Of a stretch of DNA of 23,495 bases, positions 8,901-16,011 are shown piece after piece (position 1 is the stretch's first letter; each line of letters begins with the position of its first letter). Source of the DNA: DATCJU01 sp036562635 (lineage in GTDB: Bacteria; Actinomycetota; Actinomycetes; Mycobacteriales; Pseudonocardiaceae); contig DATCJU010000076.1 in NCBI GenBank assembly GCA_036562635.1, positions 1 through 23,495 of the forward strand. The letters are read 5' to 3'. A program made the translations under genes and the position numbers. The notes beneath the pieces were generated by a model. That model was not told the origin of the DNA, searched no databases, and worked only from the letters and a program-made list of their open reading frames with translations.

Positions 8901-9265
8901 CGGTCGAGGGACAGCTCCTCCCACTCGGTGCCGTACGGCCGCCGGTACAGCACCCGGGTGACGCGGTTCGGGCTGGTGACGAGCTGCTTGCTCGCCGCAC
9001 CCTTCGGGCACAGCCGGCCCCGGGAGATGGGGCTGTCCGGGTCGCCCTCGATCTGGGTGATCGCGCCGTCCTTGACGTACACCTTCTGCCCGCAGCCCAC
9101 GGCGCAGTAGGGGCAGATCGACCGCACCACCGCGTCGGCCTCGGTGGTGCGCGGCCGCAGTTGTTCCGAGCGGGCCGACTGCACGGCGGCGCCGCGACCC
9201 AGCCGGTCCCTCCCGGTCAGCTGGCGGTAGACGGGCCAGCGCCGCACCCACTTACCCAGGCCCAT
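5981..9265 (-). CDS. fdhA: Selenocysteine-containing formate dehydrogenase, large subunit
   Basis: A 1094-residue molybdopterin (bis-MGD) oxidoreductase that oxidises formate to CO2. Residues 1-188 and 190-1094 lie in one frame, separated only by TGA at 8699-8701, read as Sec189 in the context ENQARI-U-HSSTVPGLG. FdnG-type enzymes carry the Mo/W-ligating Sec at this point. An N-terminal [4Fe-4S] motif (Cys51, Cys54, Cys58, Cys86) and GSNMAECHPVGFQW after the Sec support the family. No twin-arginine signal with hydrophobic core is present, so a cytoplasmic location is inferred. An acidic/basic low-complexity insert lies at about 336-375. ATG 9265 follows a GGGGGTG site. Gene finders will split it into two genes. 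It follows selB by 94 bases and overlaps fdhB by 4. Confidence 0.95.
8669..8687 (-). promoter_or_regulatory. Bacterial SECIS hairpin
   Basis: In the mRNA, GGUUCCC (8681-8687) pairs fully with GGGAGCC (8669-8675) around the five-base loop GGUCU (8676-8680). The stem begins 11 bases after the UGA. The E. coli fdhF/fdnG SECIS has the same GGUCU apical loop recognised by SelB, at the same distance. The hairpin lies within codons for TVPGLGA, so it is both coding and regulatory. Confidence 0.9.
8699..8701 (-). other. UGA codon read as selenocysteine (Sec189)
   Basis: The plus-strand triplet TCA is an in-frame TGA in the large subunit. Reading on gives HSSTVPGLGATFGRGGATTF and then the conserved family sequence without frame change. 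The position matches the catalytic Sec of E. coli-type formate dehydrogenases. tRNA-Sec, selA, selB and selD all lie in the same window. Confidence 0.95.
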
Positions 9266-9301
9266 GGCGCACCCCCGAACCTGCGTGTCCGCACCTGTGC
9301 G

Positions 9302-9320
9302 ACGGTCTGTTTCGGACCGT
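9302..9320 (-). other. Hairpin in the selB-fdhA gap
   Basis: ACGGTC (9302-9307) is perfectly complementary to GACCGT (9315-9320) across a 7-base loop. It sits in the 94-bp stretch between the selB stop and the fdhA ribosome site. It could be an attenuator, a processing site or part of an fdhA promoter. A short direct repeat, CCGTCCGC twice with GG between, lies just beside it (9325-9342). No function can be assigned from sequence alone. Confidence 0.35.
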
Positions 9321-9359
9321 ACCTCCGTCCGCGGCCGTCCGCAGGGCGTCGCCGGGTCC

Positions 9360-11150
9360 TCAGCCGTCCTGCGGGACGTTCCGTACCTGGCGGGTCCCGT
9401 CCGCCAAGCGCACGGTGCGGTGCTGCCGGTCCAGCAGTTCCAGCAGCGGGACCGCCACCCGACGGGTGGTGTCCAGGGCCCGGCGGGCCTGGCTCACCGT
9501 GAACGGTTGGGGGAGCTCGGCGAGCACCTCGACGGCGCGGGCGTCCGCGCCCGGCAGCAGGTAGACACCGTCGGTGACCTTCAGCAGGAGCCCGGCGCGG
9601 GTCGCGGCCGCGAGCCGCACCGGGTCGAGACCGAGCTCGGCCAACCGGTCCGCCTCCGGCGCCCGGAACGGGTGGGCCCGCAGGTCCGCCTCCACCGCAC
9701 ACAGTGCCCGGGTGACCTCCGGGGGCAGTGCCCGAGTTGCCCCCGGCTGACCGAGGCGCCCGGCCCGGGGGACCAGCCCCGCCGCGTCGGCCAGGGCGCG
9801 CAGCACGGTGCCGTCCAGCAGGCCCAGCCGCTGCCGCAGCACCTCCTCCGGGATGCCCGGGTCCAGTGGGTGCGCCCGCTGCCAGCCGTCCACCTCCTCG
9901 GCCGCCCGTGCCACCAGGTGCGCCCACCGTTCCGGGTCGGCCCGCCAGCCGGGGGCCACGGCGGTGCCCACCTCGGGCAGCCCCGCCGCCCGCAGCTCCC
10001 GGGTTGGAACGATCCCCTGGTGCCGCAGGCGCAGGGTGGCCAGGGCGACCTGCCGTTCCGGGCCGGACCTGGCCAGTGCCTCGGCCAGCTCGGCGGCCCG
10101 CGCCCGGGCTGCACCCCGCCGGGTGAACGCGGGTGGCGCGGTGTCCAGCACCTCCACCCCGGCGGCGATCCGGTGCCGCCCGGGGTCCCGCAGCAGCGCC
10201 CGGTCCCCCACCCGCAGCGGCAGCGCACGGGACAGCACCAGCCGGGCCGTGCCCGTCCGCAGGGGGCGCACCCGTGCCGGGACGGCCGCCGCACCCACGT
10301 GCAGGACGAGCATCCTCGGCAGGTCCTCGTCCCCGCGCAGTGCGACGTCGACGACCTCGGTCGTCGGCCACGCGCCGGGGGTCAACAGGGCGTCACCCCG
10401 GCTCACGGCCTCGCGGTCCACGCCGCGCAGGTTGACCGCCACCCGGGCGACCGCGGTCACCCGGTCCACCTCCCGGCCCAGCGTCTGCAGCCCACGCACA
10501 CGCACCCGCTGCCCGGTCCGGGACAGCTCCAGCTCGTCACCCACCCGCAGCGTGCCGCCGGGCAGGGTGCCGGTGACGACGGTGCCCGCACCGCGAATGC
10601 TGAACGACCGGTCCACCCACAGCCGGACGTCGGCCGCCGGATCGGCCGGGGGGAGGGTGTCGACGAGCCGCTCCAGGGCGGCACGCAGCTCCGGCAGCCC
10701 CCGGCCGGTCAGGCCGCTCACCACAACCGACGGCACCCGCCCCAGCGAGGTGCGGGCCAGTTCGGCGAGTGCCTGCCGTCGCGCGGGCTCGGGGTCGGCC
10801 AGGTCGGAGCGGCTGACGACCAGCAGCCCGTGACGCACCCCCAGGGCGTCCAGGGCCGCCACGTGCTCGGCCGACTGCGGCATCCAGCCCTCGTCGGCCG
10901 CGACCACCACCATCACCGCCGGCACCGGACCCACCCCGGCGAGCATGTTGGGGACGAACCGCTCGTGCCCGGGGACGTCGACGAACGCCACCTCCCCACG
11001 CCCGGGCAGGGTGGTCCAGGCGAAACCGAGGTCGATGGTCAGGCCGCGGCGCCGCTCCTCGGCCCACCGGTCCGGCTCCATGCCGGTCAGCAGCCGCACC
11101 AGGGTGGACTTGCCGTGGTCCACGTGCCCGGCCGTGGCGATCACGTGCAT
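9360..11150 (-). CDS. selB: Selenocysteine-specific elongation factor SelB
   Basis: A 596-residue translational GTPase that brings Sec-tRNA-Sec to UGA codons marked by a SECIS. The P-loop GHVDHGKS (8-15), the switch I segment RRRGLTIDLG (33-42) and DVPGHE (58-63) are clear. The G4 motif reads SRSD (113-116) instead of NKxD. EF-Tu-like domains II and III follow, then a C-terminal region with several winged-helix-like segments (for example PFTVSQARRALDTTRRVAVPLLELLD) that in the family bind the SECIS. ATG 11150 overlaps the end of selA by 10 bases. It lies immediately upstream of its presumed client, fdhA, on the same strand. Confidence 0.96.
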   Translation of the reverse strand: MHVIATAGHVDHGKSTLVRLLTGMEPDRWAEERRRGLTIDLGFAWTTLPGRGEVAFVDVPGHERFVPNMLAGVGPVPAVMVVVAADEGWMPQSAEHVAALDALGVRHGLLVVSRSDLADPEPARRQALAELARTSLGRVPSVVVSGLTGRGLPELRAALERLVDTLPPADPAADVRLWVDRSFSIRGAGTVVTGTLPGGTLRVGDELELSRTGQRVRVRGLQTLGREVDRVTAVARVAVNLRGVDREAVSRGDALLTPGAWPTTEVVDVALRGDEDLPRMLVLHVGAAAVPARVRPLRTGTARLVLSRALPLRVGDRALLRDPGRHRIAAGVEVLDTAPPAFTRRGAARARAAELAEALARSGPERQVALATLRLRHQGIVPTRELRAAGLPEVGTAVAPGWRADPERWAHLVARAAEEVDGWQRAHPLDPGIPEEVLRQRLGLLDGTVLRALADAAGLVPRAGRLGQPGATRALPPEVTRALCAVEADLRAHPFRAPEADRLAELGLDPVRLAAATRAGLLLKVTDGVYLLPGADARAVEVLAELPQPFTVSQARRALDTTRRVAVPLLELLDRQHRTVRLADGTRQVRNVPQDG

Positions 11151-12445
11151 CGTGCGTGCACCGCCCGTACCGCGTCGAGCACCACACCGTCCTCCTCGGG
11201 CGTCACCGTGCGCAGGTCGAGCAGGCAGCGCCCGCGCTCCACCCGGCCCACCACCGGTGGGTGGCCGCACCGCAGTGCCGCCGCGAACCCCTCGGGCAGG
11301 CTCAGCGCGGCGCTCTCCAGTTCGACACCCGGCGCGCCGCCCCCGCCCACCGCCGCCACCGACGGCACTGCCCGGACGTCCACGCCTTCCGCGTGCAGGG
11401 TCGCGGCCAGGTGCTCGGCGCGGGCCCGCAGCGCCGCGGGATCGGCGCGCAGTGCCTGCTCCACCGGGGGTTGTGGGCCGCGCAGTGTCGCCTCCAGCGC
11501 GGCCAGGGTGAGCTTGTCCACCCGCAGCGCCCGGGCCGCGGGGTGTCGGCGCAGTCGTCGTACGAGCCGGGCCTCGCCGAGCAGCAGCCCAGCCTGTGGG
11601 CCGCCGAGCAGTTTGTCCCCGCTGGCGGTGACCAGAGCGGCCCCGGCACGCAGCACGCTCCGTGCGTCCGGTTCGTCGGGCAGCAGGGGGTGCGGGGCCA
11701 GCAGGCCCGAGCCGATGTCCACCACCACGGGCACCCCGAGCCCGACCAGTTCGGCGACCGGGGCGGCGGAGGTGAACCCGACGACCCGGAAGTTCGAGGG
11801 GTGCACCTTGAGCAGGAACGCGGTGTCCGGGCCGATCGCCTCCGCGTAGTCGGCGGTGCGGGTCCGGTTGGTCGTCCCCACCTCGCGCAGCCGGATCCCG
11901 GTGCTGGCCAACAGCTCGGGGATGCGGAAACCGTCCCCGATCTCCACCAGTTCGCCGCGGCTGATCACGATCTCGCGGCCGGGCCCGGCCAGGGCGAGCG
12001 CACACAGCAGCAGTGCCGCCGCGCCGTTGTTGACCACGTGTACGTCCTCGGCCTCGGGCACGGCCTCGGCCAGGGCGGCCAGGGCACTGCGGCCCCGTCG
12101 TGCCCGGGTGCCGGTGTCCAGGTCGAACTCGACGTCGGTGTACCCGGCGGCGAGGGCCACGGCCTGGCGGGCCGCTGCGGACAACGGGGCGCGACCGAGG
12201 TTGGTGTGCACGATCACCCCGGTGGCGTTGACGACCGGGTGCAGTCCCGTGGCGGCGGCGGGAAGGGAGGCGACGGCCAGGTCCGTCACCGCTTCGGGTG
12301 GAATCTCGCCGTTGCGTGCCCGCTGCTGGGCCCGCACCACCGCCGCCTTCACCATGCGGTGCCCCAGGACCCGCGCCCGCTCGGCGAGTCGCGGATCGGC
12401 CAGGGCGGTGGACACCGCGGGGATGCGTCGGCGCGGATCCGTCAC
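11141..12445 (-). CDS. selA: L-seryl-tRNA(Sec) selenium transferase SelA
   Basis: A 434-residue PLP enzyme that converts Ser-tRNA-Sec to Sec-tRNA-Sec using selenophosphate; in bacteria it forms a large homodecamer. The PLP lysine is Lys278 in SGDKLLGGPQAG. Other family signatures are VNATGVIVHTNLGRAPLS (72-89), VNNGAAALLL (138-147), ISRGELVEIGDGFRIP (161-176) and VDIGSGLL (242-249). GTG 12445 is chosen because it gives the family N-terminus with its helical domain (ADPRLAERARVLGHRMV); no strong ribosome site is visible. It lies 35 bases downstream of tRNA-Sec on the same strand, so the two may share a transcript, and it overlaps selB by 10 bases. Confidence 0.96.
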   Translation of the reverse strand: MTDPRRRIPAVSTALADPRLAERARVLGHRMVKAAVVRAQQRARNGEIPPEAVTDLAVASLPAAATGLHPVVNATGVIVHTNLGRAPLSAAARQAVALAAGYTDVEFDLDTGTRARRGRSALAALAEAVPEAEDVHVVNNGAAALLLCALALAGPGREIVISRGELVEIGDGFRIPELLASTGIRLREVGTTNRTRTADYAEAIGPDTAFLLKVHPSNFRVVGFTSAAPVAELVGLGVPVVVDIGSGLLAPHPLLPDEPDARSVLRAGAALVTASGDKLLGGPQAGLLLGEARLVRRLRRHPAARALRVDKLTLAALEATLRGPQPPVEQALRADPAALRARAEHLAATLHAEGVDVRAVPSVAAVGGGGAPGVELESAALSLPEGFAAALRCGHPPVVGRVERGRCLLDLRTVTPEEDGVVLDAVRAVHARCT

Positions 12446-12480
12446 GAGCCGAACTGTAGGCCCGCAACGGCCACTCTGCG

Positions 12481-12575
12481 TGGCGGAGGCGGGCGGGAAT
12501 CGAACCCGCCAGCGACAGCTCCTGCCGCTCGCCGGTTTTGAAGACCGGGCCGGCCACCAGGCCGGATACGCCTCC
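12481..12575 (-). tRNA. selC: tRNA-Sec (UCA anticodon)
   Basis: A 95-base tRNA with encoded CCA (12481-12483) and discriminator G, the same length as E. coli selC. The acceptor strands are GGAGGCG and CGCCTCC, with an enlarged acceptor/T stack. The D stem is six pairs, CCGGCC/GGCCGG, with the loop TGGT. The anticodon arm is CCGGT-CTTCAAA-ACCGG with UCA at 12539-12541, the loop being identical to that of E. coli tRNA-Sec. An eight-pair variable arm, AGCGGCAG/CTGTCGCT with loop GAG, is followed by a TTCGATT T-loop. The long D stem, long variable arm and UCA anticodon together are diagnostic. Confidence 0.97.
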
Positions 12576-12640
12576 TCGGCGCCCGCGATCGCCCGGACGC
12601 GAGATGCGCGACGATGCGGGTGCCGGAAACATTGCGTGAT

Positions 12641-13678
12641 GTGACGACGGACACGCAGACCGGACTCTACCGACTCACCCGGTACGCGCACGGCGGCGGC
12701 TGCGCCTGCAAGATCCCGCCCGGAGAGCTGGAGGACGTGGTGCGTGGCCTGGTCGCGGCCGGGCCCGTGCCCGGTGCCGCCGGGGAACTGGTGGTGGGGC
12801 TCGACGACGGGGACGACGCCGCCGTGGTGCGGTTGCCCGACGGGAACGGTCTCGTGCTCACCACCGACTTCTTCACCCCGGTGGTGGACGACCCCTACGA
12901 CTGGGGACGCATCGCCGCGGCGAACGCCCTGTCCGACGTCTACGCCATGGGCGGTCGTCCCGTGGTGGCGGTGAACCTGCTCGCCTGGCCGCGGGGGATG
13001 CTCCCGTTCGACCTGGCCACCGAGGTGCTGCGCGGCGGGATGGACGTGGCCCGGGCCGCCGGTTGTCACGTGGCCGGGGGACACAGCGTGGACGATCCCG
13101 AACCCAAGTACGGGATGGCGGTCACCGGGCTGGTCGACCCGGAGCGGATGCTGCGCAACGACGCCGGCCGGCCGGGGCAGCCGTTGACCCTGACCAAACC
13201 ACTGGGCATCGGGGTGCTCAACACCCGGCACAAGGCCACCGGCGAGGTGTTCCCGCAGGCGGTGGAGGCGATGACGACGCTCAACCGGGACGCCGCGGCG
13301 GCGGCCGTGGCGGCCGGTGCCCGCTGCGCCACCGACGTGACCGGGTTCGGACTGCTCGGTCACCTGTACAAGCTGGCCCGGGCCAGCGGGGTCACCGCGG
13401 TCGTCGACGCCGCAGCCGTGCCCTATCTACCGGGTGCGTGGGAGGCGGTGCGCGCCGGGTACGTCAGCGGCGGCACCCGGCGGAACCTGGACTGGGTCCG
13501 TCCGCACGCCGACCTGACCGCCGTCGACGAGGAGGAGGCGCTGCTGCTGGCCGACGCCCAGACCTCGGGGGGCCTGCTGGTGGCGGGGGAGGTGCCCGGC
13601 CATCCGGTGATCGGGGAGCTGGTGCCGCGCGGGGAGCACGTGCTGGTGGTGCGTCGGGCGGGAAGGGGGTCGACGTGA
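12641..13678 (+). CDS. selD: Selenide, water dikinase SelD
   Basis: A 345-residue selenophosphate synthetase of the AIR synthase-like fold; it makes selenophosphate from selenide and ATP for SelA. The glycine-rich N-terminus YAHGGGCACKIPP holds the catalytic Cys21 and Lys24, so this SelD is a cysteine form, not itself a selenoprotein. DDAAVV, TTDFFTPVVDDPYDWGRIAAANALSDVYAMGG and ATDVTGFGLLGHL are further signatures. GTG 12641 (VTTDTQTG) is chosen by likeness to family N-termini; ATG 12614 is an alternative. It diverges from tRNA-Sec across 65 bases and shares GTGA with the next gene. Confidence 0.95.
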   Translation: MTTDTQTGLYRLTRYAHGGGCACKIPPGELEDVVRGLVAAGPVPGAAGELVVGLDDGDDAAVVRLPDGNGLVLTTDFFTPVVDDPYDWGRIAAANALSDVYAMGGRPVVAVNLLAWPRGMLPFDLATEVLRGGMDVARAAGCHVAGGHSVDDPEPKYGMAVTGLVDPERMLRNDAGRPGQPLTLTKPLGIGVLNTRHKATGEVFPQAVEAMTTLNRDAAAAAVAAGARCATDVTGFGLLGHLYKLARASGVTAVVDAAAVPYLPGAWEAVRAGYVSGGTRRNLDWVRPHADLTAVDEEEALLLADAQTSGGLLVAGEVPGHPVIGELVPRGEHVLVVRRAGRGST

Positions 13679-14394
13679 GGGTCACGCGGTGGCTGGGAGA
13701 CGCGGTCGGCGAGGCGTTCTCCGCGGTGGGGCGGGTACGGCACGGCAAGCCGATCCATCCGCACGGGGAGCTGTTCCGCGCGGAGGTCGCGGCGGGACCG
13801 GAGACCGGGACCCGGTCGTTGCGGGGCCTGCTCGGCGCGCCGTCGGCCCAGGTGGTGGTGCGCCTGTCCAAGTCGGCGGGCCTTCCGGGTGCTCTGCCCG
13901 ACGTGCTCGGCATGGCGATCCGGTTCCCCGGGCTGGGGGAGGGCGGTGGACCGTGGGACCTGCTCCTGGCCACCACGGGTCGCGGCGTGCCGGGGCGTTT
14001 CCTGCTCCACCTGGGCCGCGACTGGTTCCGCTCGACCTACACCTCACTGCTGCCCTACCGCTGGGCGGGGGAGACGGTGGTGTTCGCGGCGCTGCCGGAC
14101 CGGGAGGGCGGCACCGCCCCCACCGCGCAGGTGACCCGGGAGGCGCTGCGTGCGGTGGCAGGGTCCGGTCGTGCCGCCTTCGTCCTGGCCGTGGCCCCGC
14201 TCACCGGCTCGTGGCGGCCCCTGGGGCGGCTGCGGTTGCGCGAACCGGTACCCGAGGCCGACCGGCCGGAGTTCACGTTCGACCCGATGGTCAACGGTCA
14301 TCCGGCGCTGCGGCCGGTTCCCGGCTGGGTGGCGGAGGTACGCCGCCGGGTCTACGCCCGGGCGCAGCAGGGACGGCGGACCACACCGCTCTGA
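13675..14394 (+). CDS. Catalase-fold-like protein of unknown function
   Basis: A 239-residue protein. Its layout, KPIHPHGELFRAEV (25-38), AQVVVRLSKSAGLPGALPDVLGMAIRFP (58-85) and DLLLATTG (95-102), resembles the heme-free or degenerate catalase-like superfamily, whose actinobacterial members are often labelled phosphodiesterase without proof. The catalase heme-ligand tyrosine motif is not seen, so catalase activity is not claimed. GTG 13675 overlaps the selD TGA by four bases (GTGA), with a GGGAAGGGGG ribosome site inside selD, so the two are translationally coupled. This suggests, but does not show, a selenium- or redox-related job. Confidence 0.7.
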   Translation: MRVTRWLGDAVGEAFSAVGRVRHGKPIHPHGELFRAEVAAGPETGTRSLRGLLGAPSAQVVVRLSKSAGLPGALPDVLGMAIRFPGLGEGGGPWDLLLATTGRGVPGRFLLHLGRDWFRSTYTSLLPYRWAGETVVFAALPDREGGTAPTAQVTREALRAVAGSGRAAFVLAVAPLTGSWRPLGRLRLREPVPEADRPEFTFDPMVNGHPALRPVPGWVAEVRRRVYARAQQGRRTTPL

Positions 14395-14443
14395 ACGGCA
14401 CCAGGAGACGGCCGGCCGGGGCGGTCGCCAGAGCCGACGCGCG

Positions 14444-14800
14444 TCACCAGTTCTCCTCCCATCCGGCCAGACCTTGGAGGTCGGAGCTCGGATCGGGTGC
14501 GAGCGTGCGGGGTCGGTCCGGTTCGGCGCGGAGCTGTTCGACCTCGGTGTGCAGGCGTTCGATCTCCGCGTGGAGCCCGGTCAGGTCCTCGGCGGGGACG
14601 AGCGGGGTCCAGCCGACCACGTCGGTGTCGGCCAGGTGATCAAGCTGGTCCTGGGGGCTGTTCACGACGGTCCAGGGCAGGGCGCGGGCCTCCACCGCGT
14701 CCTGGGAGTGGCCCCAGGATTCCAGGACGGCGGCACGTCGTTCCCCGTCACGGACGGCGAGGACCCCTTCGGTGCTGAGACGGATCGGGAGAGAAGACAC
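14444..14800 (-). CDS. Hypothetical protein with C-terminal coiled coil
   Basis: A 118-residue acidic protein, not recognised. The first half (VLAVRDGERRAAVLESWG, then PWTVVNSPQDQLDHLADTD) looks globular. A short heptad-like coiled coil follows at about 75-91 (LHAEIERLHTEVEQLRA), and the tail is flexible. The GTG at 14800 is chosen over earlier starts because GGAGGT lies four bases upstream; the codons before it look non-coding. The gene converges with the catalase-like gene. It lies 217 bases downstream of a MarR gene on the same strand, which may or may not be co-transcribed. Confidence 0.65.
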   Translation of the reverse strand: MSSLPIRLSTEGVLAVRDGERRAAVLESWGHSQDAVEARALPWTVVNSPQDQLDHLADTDVVGWTPLVPAEDLTGLHAEIERLHTEVEQLRAEPDRPRTLAPDPSSDLQGLAGWEENW

Positions 14801-15017
14801 GGTGACCTCCGGGGAGGGGTAGGGTTCTGCCGGGTGCTCGCAGCTCCGGCCGCCACCGTTCCGCCGGGTGTCCGGGACCGTGGTGGCGGTCATGCCACCG
14901 CGGCTCGTCCAGTCTACGCACCGAGTGGCGTGTGTCACATACCTCGGGGGCTTGGGATGGCGGTGAGGGTGCCCCCGTTGCACGCTGGTCGAGGTGAGGC
15001 GTCGTCCCCGCCTGGGG

Positions 15018-15488
15018 TCAGCCGTCGAGCCCCTCGACGAAGCGGGTGAGCAGTGCGGCGAACTGCTCCCGTTCGGCGGGGGTCCACCCGGCCATGGCTC
15101 GTTCCATGGCGGCGCGACGGTTGCGGTCTACGGCGGCCAGAACCTCCCGGCCGCGCGGGGTCAGCTGCAGCAGCGAGCGGCGCCCGTCGTGCTGATCCGC
15201 CTTCCGTTCCAGCAGGCCGGCGGACACGGCCCGGGCCACCAGCCGACTGGCACGAGGCTGGTCGACGGCCAGGGCCTGGGCCATCGCGGTCACCGTGCAC
15301 TCGCCGCCCGCTTCCCTGGTCTGCTCGACGGCGTCCAGGACGGGCACCACACTCGCGTCCTCACCGGCCGGGTCGACACCGGCGGCCCGGGCCAGTGTTC
15401 GGGCGCGCTGCCGTCGGCCGATGAGCAGCATGGCGCGGGCCACGTCCTCCGCAGGGTCCTTCTTGCGCGTCACATCCCCATGATACAT
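15018..15488 (-). CDS. MarR-family transcriptional regulator
   Basis: A 156-residue winged-helix protein. The DNA-binding core is CTVTAMAQALAVDQPRASRLVARAVSAGLLERKADQHDGRRSLLQLTPRGREVL, in which the recognition helix (QPRASRLVARAV) and the DGRRS wing are typical MarR features. Flanking helices form the dimer domain. ATG 15488 is preferred; GTG 15473 is an alternative. It diverges from a second MarR-type gene around a palindrome at 15487-15518, suggesting autoregulation. Confidence 0.9.
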   Translation of the reverse strand: MYHGDVTRKKDPAEDVARAMLLIGRRQRARTLARAAGVDPAGEDASVVPVLDAVEQTREAGGECTVTAMAQALAVDQPRASRLVARAVSAGLLERKADQHDGRRSLLQLTPRGREVLAAVDRNRRAAMERAMAGWTPAEREQFAALLTRFVEGLDG

Positions 15489-15518
15489 GCTTGAAGACAA
15501 CTAGTTGTCCAAATGCAT
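15487..15518. promoter_or_regulatory. Palindromic operator between divergent MarR genes
   Basis: The core GACAACTAGTTGTC (15496-15509) is a perfect 14-base palindrome. Matching bases continue outside it to ATGC/GCAT at the ends (15487-15490 and 15515-15518). The dyad occupies the whole short space between the two divergent starts, and its AT content is well above the surroundings. It is a likely binding site for one or both MarR proteins, controlling both directions. Confidence 0.7.
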
Positions 15519-15957
15519 GTTTGGGGATGTCGTGGAGCGACGGGAACGACCCATCGGCTACTGGCTCAAGCACGTGGACACCCTGCTGGAGTCCACCTTC
15601 CGGCGCACCCTGGACGACCACGGTCTCGACCGCCGGACCTGGCAGGTGCTGAACGTGCTGAGCCGGGAGGCCAGCACACCGGCCGGGCTCGAGGCCGCAC
15701 TCGCCCCGTTCCTGGTCGAGGATCCCGGCGCGGTGGACACCGCGGTTGCCGACCTGCTCCGCCGTGGCTGGGCCGAGCGGGACGGTGAGCTGGTCGTGCT
15801 GACCCCCGCGGGGCGAGCAGCACATGCGGACGTCGCCGCGCAGGTCCACCGGATCCGTCAGCGCGCGGTCCAGGGGATCGGTGCGGACGAGTACCGGACG
15901 GTGATCACCACGCTGCAGCGGATGGCGGCCAACCTGGAGCCGACACCGGCAGGGTGA
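15517..15957 (+). CDS. MarR-like winged-helix regulator
   Basis: A 146-residue protein beginning MFGDVVERRERPIGYWLKHVD, a start found in MarR-type regulators with an N-terminal dimer helix. A winged-helix core follows (RTWQVLNVLSREAST to AVADLLRRGWAERDGELVVLTPAGRAAH) and then a C-terminal helix pair. The wing is shorter and lacks the DRRxxxL consensus, so it is a diverged member. The start may be ATG 15517, or GTG 15532, which has GGGGA at better spacing. It is divergent from the other MarR gene and convergent with a DHA2 transporter, a usual target of such regulators. Confidence 0.82.
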   Translation: MFGDVVERRERPIGYWLKHVDTLLESTFRRTLDDHGLDRRTWQVLNVLSREASTPAGLEAALAPFLVEDPGAVDTAVADLLRRGWAERDGELVVLTPAGRAAHADVAAQVHRIRQRAVQGIGADEYRTVITTLQRMAANLEPTPAG

Positions 15958-15964
15958 GCGCCCC

Positions 15965-15981
15965 GCACGGCTCGTCCGTGC
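15965..15981. terminator. Small hairpin between convergent genes
   Basis: GCACGG (15965-15970) and CCGTGC (15976-15981) pair perfectly around the loop CTCGT. They lie in the 54-base gap between the convergent MarR-like and transporter genes. A weak terminator is plausible, but there is no T-run. Confidence 0.35.
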
Positions 15982-16011
15982 CGCCCCGGACGTGGTTACC
16001 CCGGGCAGGGA

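Noticed and set aside
8699..9265. Reading the 188-residue frame as a separate gene or the pair as a pseudogene
   Set aside because: The frame continues unchanged after TGA, the family expects Sec at this point, and the SECIS and the whole Sec machinery are present.
9264..11849. An 861-residue plus-strand open frame over selB and selA
   Set aside because: It is antisense to genes with clear GTPase and PLP signatures, and its translation is Pro/Arg/Gly-rich without domains.
13675..14394. Calling this gene a functional heme catalase
   Set aside because: Only the general fold-like pattern is visible, and the heme-Tyr motif and full catalase length are absent.
14444..14983. Longer start for the coiled-coil hypothetical
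   Set aside because: The GTG at 14800 has an optimal GGAGGT site, while the upstream extension is rich in His/Pro/Arg and looks non-coding.
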